From: Streptomyces sp. ISL-96
GTDB taxonomy: Bacteria; Actinomycetota; Actinomycetes; Streptomycetales; Streptomycetaceae
NCBI RefSeq assembly: GCF_018614035.1
Contig: NZ_JAGGPA010000037.1
Location: 1 to 59,887, forward strand
DNA: 59,887 bases
Reading direction: 5' to 3'
This document shows, piece after piece, positions 35,717-44,665 of the stretch. The notes under the pieces were generated by a model, which was not told the origin of the DNA, searched no databases, and was given only the letters and a program-made list of their open reading frames with translations. Made by a program: the position numbers and the translations under genes. Numbering within the stretch: position 1 is the stretch's first letter; every line of letters starts with the position of its first letter.

Positions 35717-36083
35717 ATGAGCGGTGCAACAGGATCCAGTAGGGAGCCAAGTCGCCGATGGTGTCAAGGGTGTTGCATGGGGCGGAGCAGGCGAAGCGGG
35801 CGCGCCGTGTCTGCCGGGCCGTGCGGGCGACCACGTGCGCGTTCCAGATGTCCGCGAGGTCTCAACTCGGGAAAGCTTGCCGCCGAAACCTGCTTTCGAT
35901 CTTGCTCAGTTGACCGGAAGTGGACTATACCTGTCGGCGTCTGCAACGCCGCTTTGCGGTAGCGGATCAGGGGGGACGGGGATCAGTGAGGGGAAGCCGC
36001 CGCGGTGGTTGCCGAACACTATTGTCCGTACCATCTGCCAACTCAGCACGACCCAGCGTCATTTGACTGCGGTGGCGGGGCCC
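35717..36083. other. Intergenic region between GH92 gene and ngcE
   Basis: About 370 bp holding the divergent promoters. No small gene with coding character was found. A DasR-type dre palindrome, expected for amino-sugar uptake genes, was looked for and not seen. Confidence 0.4.
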
Positions 36084-36097
36084 TTCGCCTAGGCGAA
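36084..36097. promoter_or_regulatory. Perfect palindrome upstream of ngcE
   Basis: TTCGCCTAGGCGAA is a 14-bp perfect palindrome 56 bp before the ngcE start. It is a good candidate operator for the importer operon; the regulator is not evident. Confidence 0.45.
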
Positions 36098-36152
36098 TAA
36101 GTACGGGCGACCGGTACACCGCCTGAGTCCTGGAGAAGGCGAGGACTTGAGC

Positions 36153-37589
36153 ATGGGATCCACCTCCGCCCACAACAATGAGGGCCTTGGCCGTCGCGAT
36201 CTGATCAAGCGGTCGGCCGCACTCGGCCTGATCGCCGTTCCGACGATGAGCTTCCTGTCGGCCTGCGCGAGCGGCGACAGCGGCGGCGACGAGAAGGTCG
36301 ACAAGGGCAAGAAGACCGAGAAGAACCCGCTGGGCGTCAACGAGAAGGCGGGCATGGAAGCCGTCATCTTCGACGGCGGTTTCGGCACCAAGTACGTCCA
36401 GGACGCCATCAAGGACTACGAGGCCAGCTACGGCAAGGTCAAGTTCAAGGCCACCCAGGACATCCAGCCGCTGCTCCAGCCGCGCATGGTCGGCGGCAAC
36501 CCGCCGGACCTGGTCGACAACTCCGGCGCCAAGCAGATGGACGCCGCGACCCTCATCGCCAAGGACCAGCTCGCAGAGCTCACCCCGCTCCTCGACGCCG
36601 CGTCCTTCGACGACCCGGCCAAGAAGGTCCGGGACATCCTCGTCCCCGGCACCATCGAGATGGGCCAGTACGGCGACGAGAAGGTCTGGCGCCTCAACTA
36701 CGCCTTCACCACCTTCGGTGTCTGGTACTCCAAGAAGCTGCTCGCCGACAACGAGTGGGAGTACCCGAAGACCTGGGACGAGATGCTCGCCCTGTGCAAG
36801 AAGGCCAAGGCCAAGGGCATCGCCGGCTGGACCTACGCGGGCAAGCACCCGTACTACATCCCCTTCACGCTCTACCCCTTCATCGCCAAGATCGGCGGCT
36901 GGGACGTGATGAAGGCGATCGACAACCTCGAGCCGAACGCGTGGAAGCACGACGCGGTCAAGAAGGCGTTCGAGGCGTACTACGAGCTGGCCGCCAAGGG
37001 CTACGTCCTCAAGGGCACGCCGGGTCTGGACCACATCCAGTCGCAGACCCAGTGGACCAAGGGCAAGGCGCTGTTCATCCCCAACGGTTCCTGGGTGGAG
37101 AACGAGGCCGCGCCGACCACGCCCAAGGACTTCGGGATGACGATGGCCCCGCCGTCCAGCCTCGACAGCTCCGACAAGATGCCGTTCGAGACCATCTGGG
37201 CGCAGGCCGGTGAGCCGTTCATCGTCCCGAAGCAGGGCAAGAACACCGAGGGCGGCATGGAGCTGCTCCGGATCATGCTCAGCAAGAAGCACGCGCAGAA
37301 CTTCGCCACGCTGGTGAAGTCCCTGACCTGTGTCGCGGGCGCCACCGAGGGCATGGACCTCCCGCCGGGCCTCGCCTCCTCCAGCGACGCGCTCGACGCG
37401 GCCGGCCAGAACGTGGTCAACCCGCGTCTGCCCGACTGGTACCAGACGCTGCACAAGGAGAGCGTCGGCGGCGCCCTCGCCGAGCTGATGGCCGGCCGCA
37501 TGAAGCCGGACGAGGCCATCAAGAAGATCCAGGACGCGGCCGACAAGACCGCCAAGGACGACGCGGTCAAGAAGTACAAGCACGCCTAG
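36153..37589 (+). CDS. ngcE: NgcE-type sugar-binding lipoprotein
   Basis: 478 residues from ATG 36153 (GAGGA about 10 nt upstream; a TTG at 36147 is possible). The N-terminus has twin arginines (GRRDLIKRSAALGLIAV) and a lipobox LSAC, so it is a Tat-type lipoprotein. The mature part is a class-1 solute-binding protein of the CUT1 group (NPPDLVDNSG, FGVWYSKKLLADN, PNGSWVENEA). It matches the NgcE binding protein for N-acetylglucosamine and chitobiose as remembered (SCO6005-like). First gene of ngcEFG; the operon has no ATPase, consistent with use of the shared MsiK ATPase coded elsewhere. Confidence 0.85.
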   Translation: MGSTSAHNNEGLGRRDLIKRSAALGLIAVPTMSFLSACASGDSGGDEKVDKGKKTEKNPLGVNEKAGMEAVIFDGGFGTKYVQDAIKDYEASYGKVKFKATQDIQPLLQPRMVGGNPPDLVDNSGAKQMDAATLIAKDQLAELTPLLDAASFDDPAKKVRDILVPGTIEMGQYGDEKVWRLNYAFTTFGVWYSKKLLADNEWEYPKTWDEMLALCKKAKAKGIAGWTYAGKHPYYIPFTLYPFIAKIGGWDVMKAIDNLEPNAWKHDAVKKAFEAYYELAAKGYVLKGTPGLDHIQSQTQWTKGKALFIPNGSWVENEAAPTTPKDFGMTMAPPSSLDSSDKMPFETIWAQAGEPFIVPKQGKNTEGGMELLRIMLSKKHAQNFATLVKSLTCVAGATEGMDLPPGLASSSDALDAAGQNVVNPRLPDWYQTLHKESVGGALAELMAGRMKPDEAIKKIQDAADKTAKDDAVKKYKHA

Positions 37590-37641
37590 TGTTCACGTCT
37601 GCGACTGATCAGTAGGGGAACGAACATGGAGCGGGGCGAGC

Positions 37642-38679
37642 ATGGCCAGTGACAGCCGCGCGGTGGCCGACGACGTCCGGAAGGACGTCAGGGACACGGC
37701 GGGAACACCACCGAAAAGGCCAGGAGGCGGGGGGTTCAAGTCCTCTCCCCGCTACCGGACTTTCGTCAAGTACCGGTTCATCTCGGGGTTCCTGGTGGTG
37801 CCCCTGGTGCTGTACGCGATTCTGGTCATCTCGCCCTTCCTCCAGACCTTCTATTACTCGCTGACGGACTGGACCGGTTACAGCAGCGACTTCTCTGTCA
37901 TCGGTTTCGACAACTTCAGCAAACTGCTCGACGACGATCTCTTCTGGCAGTCCCTTCAGCACAACATCGTGCTGCTGATCGGGATGCCGCTTCTCGCGCT
38001 CGGTCTCGGGCTTTTCTTCGCTTTCATGCTCAACGTCGGCGGACGGCACAAGCGGGGAGAAGCGGCCTCCGGCGTCCGGGGCTCGAAGCTCTACAAGATC
38101 CTCTACTTCTTCCCGCAGGTGCTCTCGATCGCGATCGTCGCCGTCCTGTGGCAGAACATCTACAACCCCCAGGGCGGTCTGCTCAACGGTGTCCTCACCG
38201 GCGTCGGGCTCGATTCCTGGGAGCAGAACTGGCTCGGCGACCCGGGCATCGCGCTGATGTGCGTACTGGTCGTCATGGTGTGGGCGAATGTCGGCTTCTA
38301 CGTCGTGCTGTTCTCCGCCGCCATGGGGTCGATCCCCAAGGAGATCTACGAGGCCGCGCTGCTGGACGGCGCCAACCGTGTCACCACGTTCTTCCGCGTG
38401 ACGCTGCCGCTGATCAGGGACAACATTCAGACGTCGTACGTGTACGCGGGAATCATGGCGCTGGAGACCTCGTTCGCGTACGTCATGATCATGACTGTCA
38501 ACCAGGGCGGTCCCGACCACTCGACGCTCGTCCTCCCGGTGCACATGTACAACAAGGCGTTCCGGGACGGCCAGGCCGGCTACGCGACCGCCGTCGGTGT
38601 CTCGATGCTCGTCGTCACCATGATCTTCGCGGTGCTGGCCCTCAGCATCGGACGCCGCCGCGACCGGCTCGAGTTCTGA
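37642..38679 (+). CDS. ngcF: NgcF-type sugar ABC permease
   Basis: 345 residues with a ~45-residue polar N-terminus, then six membrane spans (FISGFLVVPLVLYAILVIS the first). The EAA loop EAALLDGANRVTTFFRVTLP, which docks on the ATPase, marks it as a MalF-like inner-membrane subunit. It starts 52 bp after ngcE and is followed directly by the second permease, so both belong to the ngcEFG transcript importing GlcNAc or chitobiose released from chitin. Confidence 0.88.
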   Translation: MASDSRAVADDVRKDVRDTAGTPPKRPGGGGFKSSPRYRTFVKYRFISGFLVVPLVLYAILVISPFLQTFYYSLTDWTGYSSDFSVIGFDNFSKLLDDDLFWQSLQHNIVLLIGMPLLALGLGLFFAFMLNVGGRHKRGEAASGVRGSKLYKILYFFPQVLSIAIVAVLWQNIYNPQGGLLNGVLTGVGLDSWEQNWLGDPGIALMCVLVVMVWANVGFYVVLFSAAMGSIPKEIYEAALLDGANRVTTFFRVTLPLIRDNIQTSYVYAGIMALETSFAYVMIMTVNQGGPDHSTLVLPVHMYNKAFRDGQAGYATAVGVSMLVVTMIFAVLALSIGRRRDRLEF

Positions 38680-38701
38680 AATGAGCGGGGAGAACACAAC
38701 G

Positions 38702-39625
38702 ATGACCACCGCAGAGCCCACTGGTCTCGCGACACCGGCCAAGACCGGCCCCGGCTCACCGGCGCCGGCCCCGAGGAAGCCCACGGACAGCGGCCGCGAG
38801 GGCAGGACCCTCAACGTCTTCTCGCACGCCTTCCTCGTCCTCTGGGCGGTGCTGGCGGCGGGCCCGCTCATCTGGGCCTTCCTGAGCGCCTTCAAGACCT
38901 CCGGCCAGATCCTGGAGAGCCCCTGGTCGCTGCCGGACACCTTCACCTTCGAGGCCTTCGTCCGGGCGTGGACCAAGGCGAACATCGGCCGGTTCACCCT
39001 GAACTCGCTGATCGTGGTCGTCCCGTCGGTCCTGGGCACCATGCTGTTCGGCTCGATGGCCGCCTACGTGCTCGCCCGTTTCGAGTTCCCGGGCAACCGC
39101 TTCATCTATTACCTGTTCGTCGGCGGCATGACGTTCCCGGTGATCATGGCGATCGTCCCGCTGTTCTTCGTACTGAAGAACCTCTCCCTGCTGAACACGC
39201 CACAGGGCCTGATCCTGGTCTACATCGCCTACTCGCTGCCGTTCACGACCTTCTTCATGACCGCCTTCTTCCGGACCCTTCCAGGGTCCATCGCGGAGGC
39301 GGCCATGATCGACGGGGCCTCGCATTCCCGGGTCTTCTTCCAGGTCATGGTGCCGATGGCCAAGCCGGGTCTGATCAGCATCGGCATCTTCAACTTCCTG
39401 GGGCAGTGGAATCAGTTCATCCTGCCGCTGTCCCTGAACACGGAGGACCCCGACAGCTACCTGCTCACCCAGGGCCTGGCGACCCTCGCCGTGAGCCAGG
39501 GGTACAAGGGCGACTGGTCCGGGCTCTTCGCCGGTCTCACCATCGCCACGCTGCCGGTGCTGGTCGTGTACATGGTCTTCCAGCGCCAGGTCCAGGCCGG
39601 CCTCACAGCGGGCGCCCTCAAGTAA
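38702..39625 (+). CDS. ngcG: NgcG-type sugar ABC permease
   Basis: 307 residues from ATG 38702, which has GGGGAG about 9 nt upstream; an ATG at 38681, 1 bp after the ngcF stop, has no such site. MalG-like with six spans and the EAA loop EAAMIDGASHSRVFFQVMVP. It pairs with NgcF to form the transport channel. Last gene of the operon, followed by a hairpin terminator. Confidence 0.87.
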   Translation: MTTAEPTGLATPAKTGPGSPAPAPRKPTDSGREGRTLNVFSHAFLVLWAVLAAGPLIWAFLSAFKTSGQILESPWSLPDTFTFEAFVRAWTKANIGRFTLNSLIVVVPSVLGTMLFGSMAAYVLARFEFPGNRFIYYLFVGGMTFPVIMAIVPLFFVLKNLSLLNTPQGLILVYIAYSLPFTTFFMTAFFRTLPGSIAEAAMIDGASHSRVFFQVMVPMAKPGLISIGIFNFLGQWNQFILPLSLNTEDPDSYLLTQGLATLAVSQGYKGDWSGLFAGLTIATLPVLVVYMVFQRQVQAGLTAGALK

Positions 39626-39639
39626 TCCGGGAAGCTACC

Positions 39640-39672
39640 AAGCGCCCGCCGGCATCCCGCCGGCGGGCGCTT
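39640..39672 (+). terminator. ngcEFG terminator
   Basis: AAGCGCCCGCCGG (39640-39652) pairs with CCGGCGGGCGCTT (39660-39672), 13 bp without mismatch around a 7-nt loop, 15 bp after the ngcG stop. Confidence 0.85.
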
Positions 39673-39771
39673 CGGCATGCGCCGGCGCCTTCCGCCACGC
39701 TCAAGGTCTTGACGGGTGGCAACCCGAAAGGCTCATCTTAGAGTTCACATGTTGGAGAAAGAGGAGAGTCA

Positions 39772-40974
39772 ATGGAGACTCCGGGGTCGCAGACGTCACT
39801 GCACCGGGCCAACCTTGAGCGGGTCGTACGCGCCGTGCGCATGGCGGGCTCGCTCACCCAGGCAGAGATCGCCAGATCCACAGGGCTCTCGGCAGCCACG
39901 GTCTCCAATATCGTGCGCGAGCTGAAGGACGGCGGGACCGTCGAGGTCACCCCGACCTCCGCGGGCGGCCGCAGGGCGCGCAGCGTCTCGCTCAGCGGCG
40001 ACGCGGGCATCGTCATCGGCGTCGACTTCGGTCATACGCACCTGCGCGTCGCCGTCGGCAACCTCGCCCACCAGGTCCTCGCCGAAGAGGCCGAGCCGCT
40101 GGACGTGGACGGCTCGGCCGCCGAGGGCTTCGACCGGGCGGAACACCTGGTCAAGCGGCTGATCGCGGCGAGCGGCATCAGCCAGGACAAGGTGATCGGC
40201 GTCGGCCTGGGCGTACCGGGACCCATCGACGTGGAGTCCGGCACGCTGGGCTCGACGTCCATCCTGCCGGGCTGGAAGGGCATCAACCCGAGCCAGGAGC
40301 TGTCCGGGCGCCTCGGCGTGCCCGTGTACGTCGACAACGACGCCAACCTCGGCGCGCTCGGCGAGCTGGTCTGGGGCAGCGGGCGCGGGGTCAAGGACCT
40401 GGCGTACATCAAGGTCGCGAGCGGTGTCGGCGCCGGCCTGGTGATCAGCGGCCAGATCTACCGCGGGCCGGGCGGCACGGCCGGCGAGATCGGGCACATC
40501 ACGCTCGACGAGTCGGGTCCCGTGTGCCGCTGCGGCAACCGCGGCTGCCTGGAGACCTTCACCGCCGCGAGGTACGTCCTGCCGCTGCTCCAGTCCAGCC
40601 ACGGCGCCGATCTGACCATGGAGCGCGTGGTGCAGCTCGCCCGCGAGGGCGACCCTGGCTGCCGCCGGGTGATAGGGGACGTCGGCCGCCACATCGGCAG
40701 TGGCGTGGCGAGCCTCTGCAACCTTCTGAACCCCAGTCGGGTGGTGCTGGGAGGTGACCTGGCGGAGGCTGGAGAACTGGTGCTCGGGCCCATCCGCGAG
40801 TCCGTCTCCAGGTACGCGATCCCCAGCGCCGCCAGGCAGCTCTCGGTGGCTCCGGGGGCGCTCGGCGGAAGGGCCGAAGTGCTCGGCGCTCTCGCTCTCG
40901 CACTGAGCGAAATGGGAGATTCGACCCTTCTTGACGGCGCACTGCCGGTCCGGGTCCCGTCTTCAATTAGATAA
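39772..40974 (+). CDS. rok7B7: ROK-family transcriptional regulator Rok7B7
   Basis: 400 residues from ATG 39772 with GAGGAG 6-11 nt upstream. Residues ~15-65 form a winged helix-turn-helix (SLTQAEIARSTGLSAATVSN). The rest is the ROK sugar-kinase fold with ATP-type motif VIGVDFGHTHLRVAVG, a sugar site (GVPVYVDNDANLGALGE) and the zinc motif CRCGNRGCLETF. From synteny it equals Rok7B7 of S. coelicolor (SCO6008), which represses the following xylFGH genes and affects glucose repression and antibiotic production. It is placed between the ngc and xyl operons and transcribed with them in direction. Confidence 0.9.
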   Translation: METPGSQTSLHRANLERVVRAVRMAGSLTQAEIARSTGLSAATVSNIVRELKDGGTVEVTPTSAGGRRARSVSLSGDAGIVIGVDFGHTHLRVAVGNLAHQVLAEEAEPLDVDGSAAEGFDRAEHLVKRLIAASGISQDKVIGVGLGVPGPIDVESGTLGSTSILPGWKGINPSQELSGRLGVPVYVDNDANLGALGELVWGSGRGVKDLAYIKVASGVGAGLVISGQIYRGPGGTAGEIGHITLDESGPVCRCGNRGCLETFTAARYVLPLLQSSHGADLTMERVVQLAREGDPGCRRVIGDVGRHIGSGVASLCNLLNPSRVVLGGDLAEAGELVLGPIRESVSRYAIPSAARQLSVAPGALGGRAEVLGALALALSEMGDSTLLDGALPVRVPSSIR

Positions 40975-41092
40975 CGAATGGCACCGTTGTCATCTCGTTA
41001 AGGATTTACTCCTTGACGCTGCCAGCGGCGCGGAGTTGACTTCCAGCCACCTCGGCCGCAACGACGCGGCCTCGTCAGGGAGGTTCCAAGAA

Positions 41093-42205
41093 ATGAACAC
41101 GCGTATGCGTCGTGCCGCCGTGGCCGTGGCCGCCACCGCAATGGCTGCCTCACTCGCCGCTTGTGGCAGCGCCAAGGAGTCCGGTGACCCCGCCAAGGAG
41201 ACCGGCGCGAAGAAGGGCGACGATCTCAAGATCGGCCTGCTCCTTCCGGAGAACCAGACCGCGCGTTACGAGAAGTTCGACAAGCCGCTGATCGAGAAGA
41301 AGATCAGCGAGCTCACCAACGGCAAGGCGGAGCTCGTCTACGCCAACGCCAAGCAGGACGCCACCACCCAGACGCAGCAGATCGACACGATGATCACCAA
41401 CCAGGTGGACGCGCTCATCGTCGACGCGGTGGACTCCAAGGCGATCGCCGGTGGCGTGAAGAAGGCCAAGGACCAGGGCATCCCGGTCGTCGCCTTCGAC
41501 CGTCTCGCCGAGGGCCCGATCGACGCGTACACCTCCTTCGACAACGAAGAGGTCGGCCACGTCCAGGGCAAGGCTCTCCTGGAGGCGCTCGGCGACAAGG
41601 CCAAGGACGGCCAGATCGTCATGATGAACGGTGCGATCACCGACCCGAACGCCGCGCTGTTCAAGAAGGGCGCGCTCGCCGAGCTCAAGGGCAAGGTGAA
41701 CATCGGCAAGTCGTACGACACCAAGGAGTGGAAGCCGGAGAACGCCAACGCCAACATGGAGGCCGCGATCTCGGCCCTCGGCAAGGACAAGATCATCGGC
41801 GTCTACTCCGCCAACGACGGCATGGCGGGCGGCATCATCACCGCCCTCAAGGCCGGCGGCTTCAGCAAGCTCCCGCCGGTCACCGGCCAGGACGCCGAGC
41901 TCGCCGGTGTGCAGCGCATCGTCGCGGGTGAGCAGTTCATGAGCGTCTACAAGCCGTACGCCCCGGAGGCCGCCGCCGCGGCCGAGATGGCCGTCGCGCT
42001 CGCCCGTGGCGAGAAGGTCGACTCCATCGCCAAGGAGAAGACGGACAGCCCGACCAACAAGGGCATCCCGTCCGTGCTGGTTCCGGTCGTCTCGCTGACC
42101 AAGGACAACATCAAGGACACCGTCATCAAGGACGGCGTCTACACGGTCGCCGAGATCTGCACCCCCAAGTACAAGGCCGCCTGCGACAAGCTCGGCCTGA
42201 AGTAA
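41093..42205 (+). CDS. xylF: Xylose-binding lipoprotein XylF
   Basis: 370 residues from ATG 41093 with GGGAGG about 9 nt upstream; the frame is open further back into rok7B7's end but without coding support. Signal peptide with lipobox LAAC (residues ~20-23). Peripla_BP_4 fold: KIGLLLPENQTARYEKFDKP, ALIVDAVDSKAIAGG, GVYSANDGMAGGIITAL. It delivers D-xylose to the XylGH transporter. The 118-bp gap to rok7B7 should hold the promoter and the Rok7B7 site. Confidence 0.9.
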   Translation: MNTRMRRAAVAVAATAMAASLAACGSAKESGDPAKETGAKKGDDLKIGLLLPENQTARYEKFDKPLIEKKISELTNGKAELVYANAKQDATTQTQQIDTMITNQVDALIVDAVDSKAIAGGVKKAKDQGIPVVAFDRLAEGPIDAYTSFDNEEVGHVQGKALLEALGDKAKDGQIVMMNGAITDPNAALFKKGALAELKGKVNIGKSYDTKEWKPENANANMEAAISALGKDKIIGVYSANDGMAGGIITALKAGGFSKLPPVTGQDAELAGVQRIVAGEQFMSVYKPYAPEAAAAAEMAVALARGEKVDSIAKEKTDSPTNKGIPSVLVPVVSLTKDNIKDTVIKDGVYTVAEICTPKYKAACDKLGLK

Positions 42206-42265
42206 GCCCTGAGTAAGGCCTAAGCAGGCCCTAAGCAAGGCCCCCGGGTTCACACCCCCTGAAGC

Positions 42266-42320
42266 CTGTACGGCGCCCCGCCCCTTCTCAGCCCCCGCTA
42301 TCGGGCGGGACGCCGTACAG
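42266..42320 (+). terminator. Intercistronic hairpin between xylF and xylG
   Basis: CTGTACGGCGCCCCGCCC (42266-42283) pairs with GGGCGGGACGCCGTACAG (42303-42320) with one mismatch in 18. Such hairpins let most transcripts stop after the binding-protein gene or protect its 3' end, giving more XylF than XylGH. Confidence 0.75.
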
Positions 42321-42413
42321 AAACGCTTCTCCCCTCTGTTCGCTTCTGCTCAACCGTCGCGCCTCCTCCCGGCGCGGCATCCCGCCGGTCAGGCGGCGAA
42401 GGAGATGGTTCAC

Positions 42414-43193
42414 GTGTCCGCTACGCCCGTGCTGGCGTTGCGCGGGGTCTCCAAGCGGTTCGGTGCCGTTCAGGCGCTCACCGACGTAGAGCTTGAGGTC
42501 CACGCCGGTGAAGTGGTCGCCCTGGTGGGCGACAACGGCGCCGGAAAGTCCACGCTGGTCAAGACGATCGCCGGCGTGCACCCCATCGATGACGGCGTCA
42601 TCGAGTGGGAAGGCAGCACCGTCCGGATCAACCGGCCGCACGACGCCCAGAACCTGGGCATCGCGACCGTCTATCAGGACCTCGCGCTGTGCGACAACAT
42701 CGATGTCGTCGGCAACCTCTACCTCGGCCGGGAGCTGCGCAAGCGCGGCATCCTCAACGAGGTCGAGATGGAGCGCCGCGCCCTCGAACTGCTCACCACG
42801 CTGTCGATCCGCATCCCCAGCGTGCGCATCCCGATCGCCTCGCTCTCCGGCGGTCAGCGCCAGACCGTGGCCATCGCCCGCTCGATGCTCGGCGAGCCGA
42901 AGCTCGTCATCCTCGACGAGCCCACCGCGGCCCTCGGCGTCGAGCAGACCGCCCAGGTCCTCGACCTCGTCGAGCGGCTGCGTGAGCGCGGCCACGCGGT
43001 GATCCTCATCAGCCACAACATGGCGGACGTCAAGGCCGTCGCGGACAAGGTGGCAGTGCTCCGGCTGGGCCGGAACAACGGCGTCTTCGACGTCAAGTCC
43101 ACCTCGCAGGAAGAGATCATCTCCGCCATCACCGGTGCCACGGACAACGCCGTGACCCGCCGTGCGGCGCGCAACGGGGAGGCTCAGAAGTGA
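42414..43193 (+). CDS. xylG: Xylose ABC transporter ATPase XylG (single-domain)
   Basis: 259 residues from GTG 42414, which has AAGGAG 9 nt upstream; the ATG at 42405 follows the ribosome binding site too closely. Walker A GDNGAGKST, signature LSGGQRQTVA, Walker B KLVILDEPTAALG. Most XylG/RbsA ATPases are ~500 residues with two fused nucleotide-binding domains. This one has a single domain and must work as a homodimer. It couples with XylH (GTGA overlap) to import xylose. Confidence 0.88.
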   Translation: MSATPVLALRGVSKRFGAVQALTDVELEVHAGEVVALVGDNGAGKSTLVKTIAGVHPIDDGVIEWEGSTVRINRPHDAQNLGIATVYQDLALCDNIDVVGNLYLGRELRKRGILNEVEMERRALELLTTLSIRIPSVRIPIASLSGGQRQTVAIARSMLGEPKLVILDEPTAALGVEQTAQVLDLVERLRERGHAVILISHNMADVKAVADKVAVLRLGRNNGVFDVKSTSQEEIISAITGATDNAVTRRAARNGEAQK

Positions 43194-44482
43194 GCATCGA
43201 CAAGTCCTCCACCCCCGGCGACGGCCACGTCGTCGAGAACCCCGAGGCAGCCCACGACGCGGTCACCGTCGTCGACCCCCGGCTGCTCGTCCGCGAGCGC
43301 GGCTTCGCCGGTTACGTCTCCGAGTTCAAGCGCAAGCTGCACGCGGGTGACCTCGGCTCGATCCCCGTGGTCATCGGCCTCGTCCTCATCTGCGTGATCT
43401 TCCAGGGCCTGAACTCGAACTTCCTGTCCGCGCAGAACCTCAGCAACATCGCCGTCACGATGGTGGCCACCGGCATGATGGCCGTCGGCATCATCTTCGT
43501 GCTGCTGCTCGGCGAGATCGACCTGTCGGTCGGTTCGGTCAGTGGCGTCTCCGGCGCCATCGTCGCCGTACTGAGCGTCACGCACGGCATGAACGAGTGG
43601 CTGGCGGTGCTCGTCGCGGTCGTCAGCGGCGCGGCCATGGGCGCGCTGCACGGCTTCTTCTTCGCCCGGGTCGGCGCACCGGCGTTCGCCGTCACCCTGG
43701 CCGGCCTGCTGTTCTGGCTCGGCTTCATGCTCCAGCTCCTCGGCGACCAGGGCACCATCAACCTGGACAGTGACGGTGTGGTCGGCCAGCTGACCACCTA
43801 TTACTTCTCCGACGTGGCCGCCGCCTACGGCCTGGCGGCTCTCGCGGTGGCCGGTTTCTTCCTGTCGTCCTTCTTCGACAACCGCCGCCGTGAGGCCGCC
43901 GGGATCCCGTCCCGGCCGCTGGTCGACACCGTGCTGCGTACGGCGCTGCTCGCCGTGGTGGCCTTCGCCGCCGCGATCATGTTCAACCAGTACAAGGGCC
44001 TGCCGCTGGCACTGGTCCTCTTCCTGGTGGTGCTGGTCGTGACGGACTTCGTGCTCCGGCGCACCGCGTACGGCCGCAAGATCTTCGCGCTCGGCGGCAG
44101 CGTCGAGGCGTCCCGCCGTGCCGGCATCAACGTCACCGCGATCCGCATCTCGGTCTTCTCGATCGCGGGTACGTTCGCGGCCGTCGGCGGCCTGTTCTGG
44201 GCCTCGAAGATCGCGGCCGCCAACCAGAGCGCCGGCGCCGGTGACCTGCTGATGAACGTCATCGCGGCGGCCGTCATCGGCGGCACCAGCCTGTTCGGCG
44301 GCCGCGGCCGGACCTGGAACGCGCTGCTCGGCGTCATGGTGATCGTCTCGATCCAGTACGGCCTGGCCCTCGAAAGCATCGCCACGCCGATCCAGTACAT
44401 GATCACCGGTGGTGTTCTGCTGGCGACCGTCGTGATCGACTCCGTCACCCGAAAGACGCAGAAGACCGCGGGTCGCGCCTGA
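43190..44482 (+). CDS. xylH: Xylose ABC transporter permease XylH
   Basis: 430 residues from GTG 43190, overlapping the xylG stop. A polar N-terminus of ~55 residues precedes nine or ten membrane spans of the BPD_transp_2 family (GEIDLSVGSVSGVSGA, GAPAFAVTLAGLLFW, AAVIGGTSLFGGRGR). The longer GGRGRTWNALLGV block near the end is typical for XylH. Membrane part of the xylose importer; last gene before a 21-bp perfect hairpin. Confidence 0.9.
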   Translation: MSIDKSSTPGDGHVVENPEAAHDAVTVVDPRLLVRERGFAGYVSEFKRKLHAGDLGSIPVVIGLVLICVIFQGLNSNFLSAQNLSNIAVTMVATGMMAVGIIFVLLLGEIDLSVGSVSGVSGAIVAVLSVTHGMNEWLAVLVAVVSGAAMGALHGFFFARVGAPAFAVTLAGLLFWLGFMLQLLGDQGTINLDSDGVVGQLTTYYFSDVAAAYGLAALAVAGFFLSSFFDNRRREAAGIPSRPLVDTVLRTALLAVVAFAAAIMFNQYKGLPLALVLFLVVLVVTDFVLRRTAYGRKIFALGGSVEASRRAGINVTAIRISVFSIAGTFAAVGGLFWASKIAAANQSAGAGDLLMNVIAAAVIGGTSLFGGRGRTWNALLGVMVIVSIQYGLALESIATPIQYMITGGVLLATVVIDSVTRKTQKTAGRA

Positions 44483-44491
44483 CCGCCTTGT

Positions 44492-44536
44492 CACAGCCGT
44501 GCCCGGCACCGGATTCCGGTGCCGGGCACGGCTGTG
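44492..44536 (+). terminator. xylFGH terminator
   Basis: The arms at 44492-44512 and 44516-44536 are perfect 21-bp complements (CACAGCCGTGCCCGGCACCGG being too long to show in full on both sides), with an ATT loop, 10 bp after the xylH stop. Confidence 0.9.
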
Positions 44537-44665
44537 CGTACGGCCGCCCCGTCGTCGCGTGACTTAGAACGCACCACGCGACCACCGCCCGATGCGGACA
44601 GCCGTCGGCGGAACATTAGACTCGACAGACCGGCAAGCAGACAGTTCAACTGCAAGGAGGCACGG

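Noticed and set aside
39709..39741. TTGACG with CATCTT as a rok7B7 promoter
   Set aside because: The -35 is good but the -10 is poor at the right spacing.
40972..41001. TAACGA...TCGTTA inverted repeat before xylF as the Rok7B7 operator
   Set aside because: The left arm contains the rok7B7 stop codon and the arms are only 6 bp; too weak without binding data.
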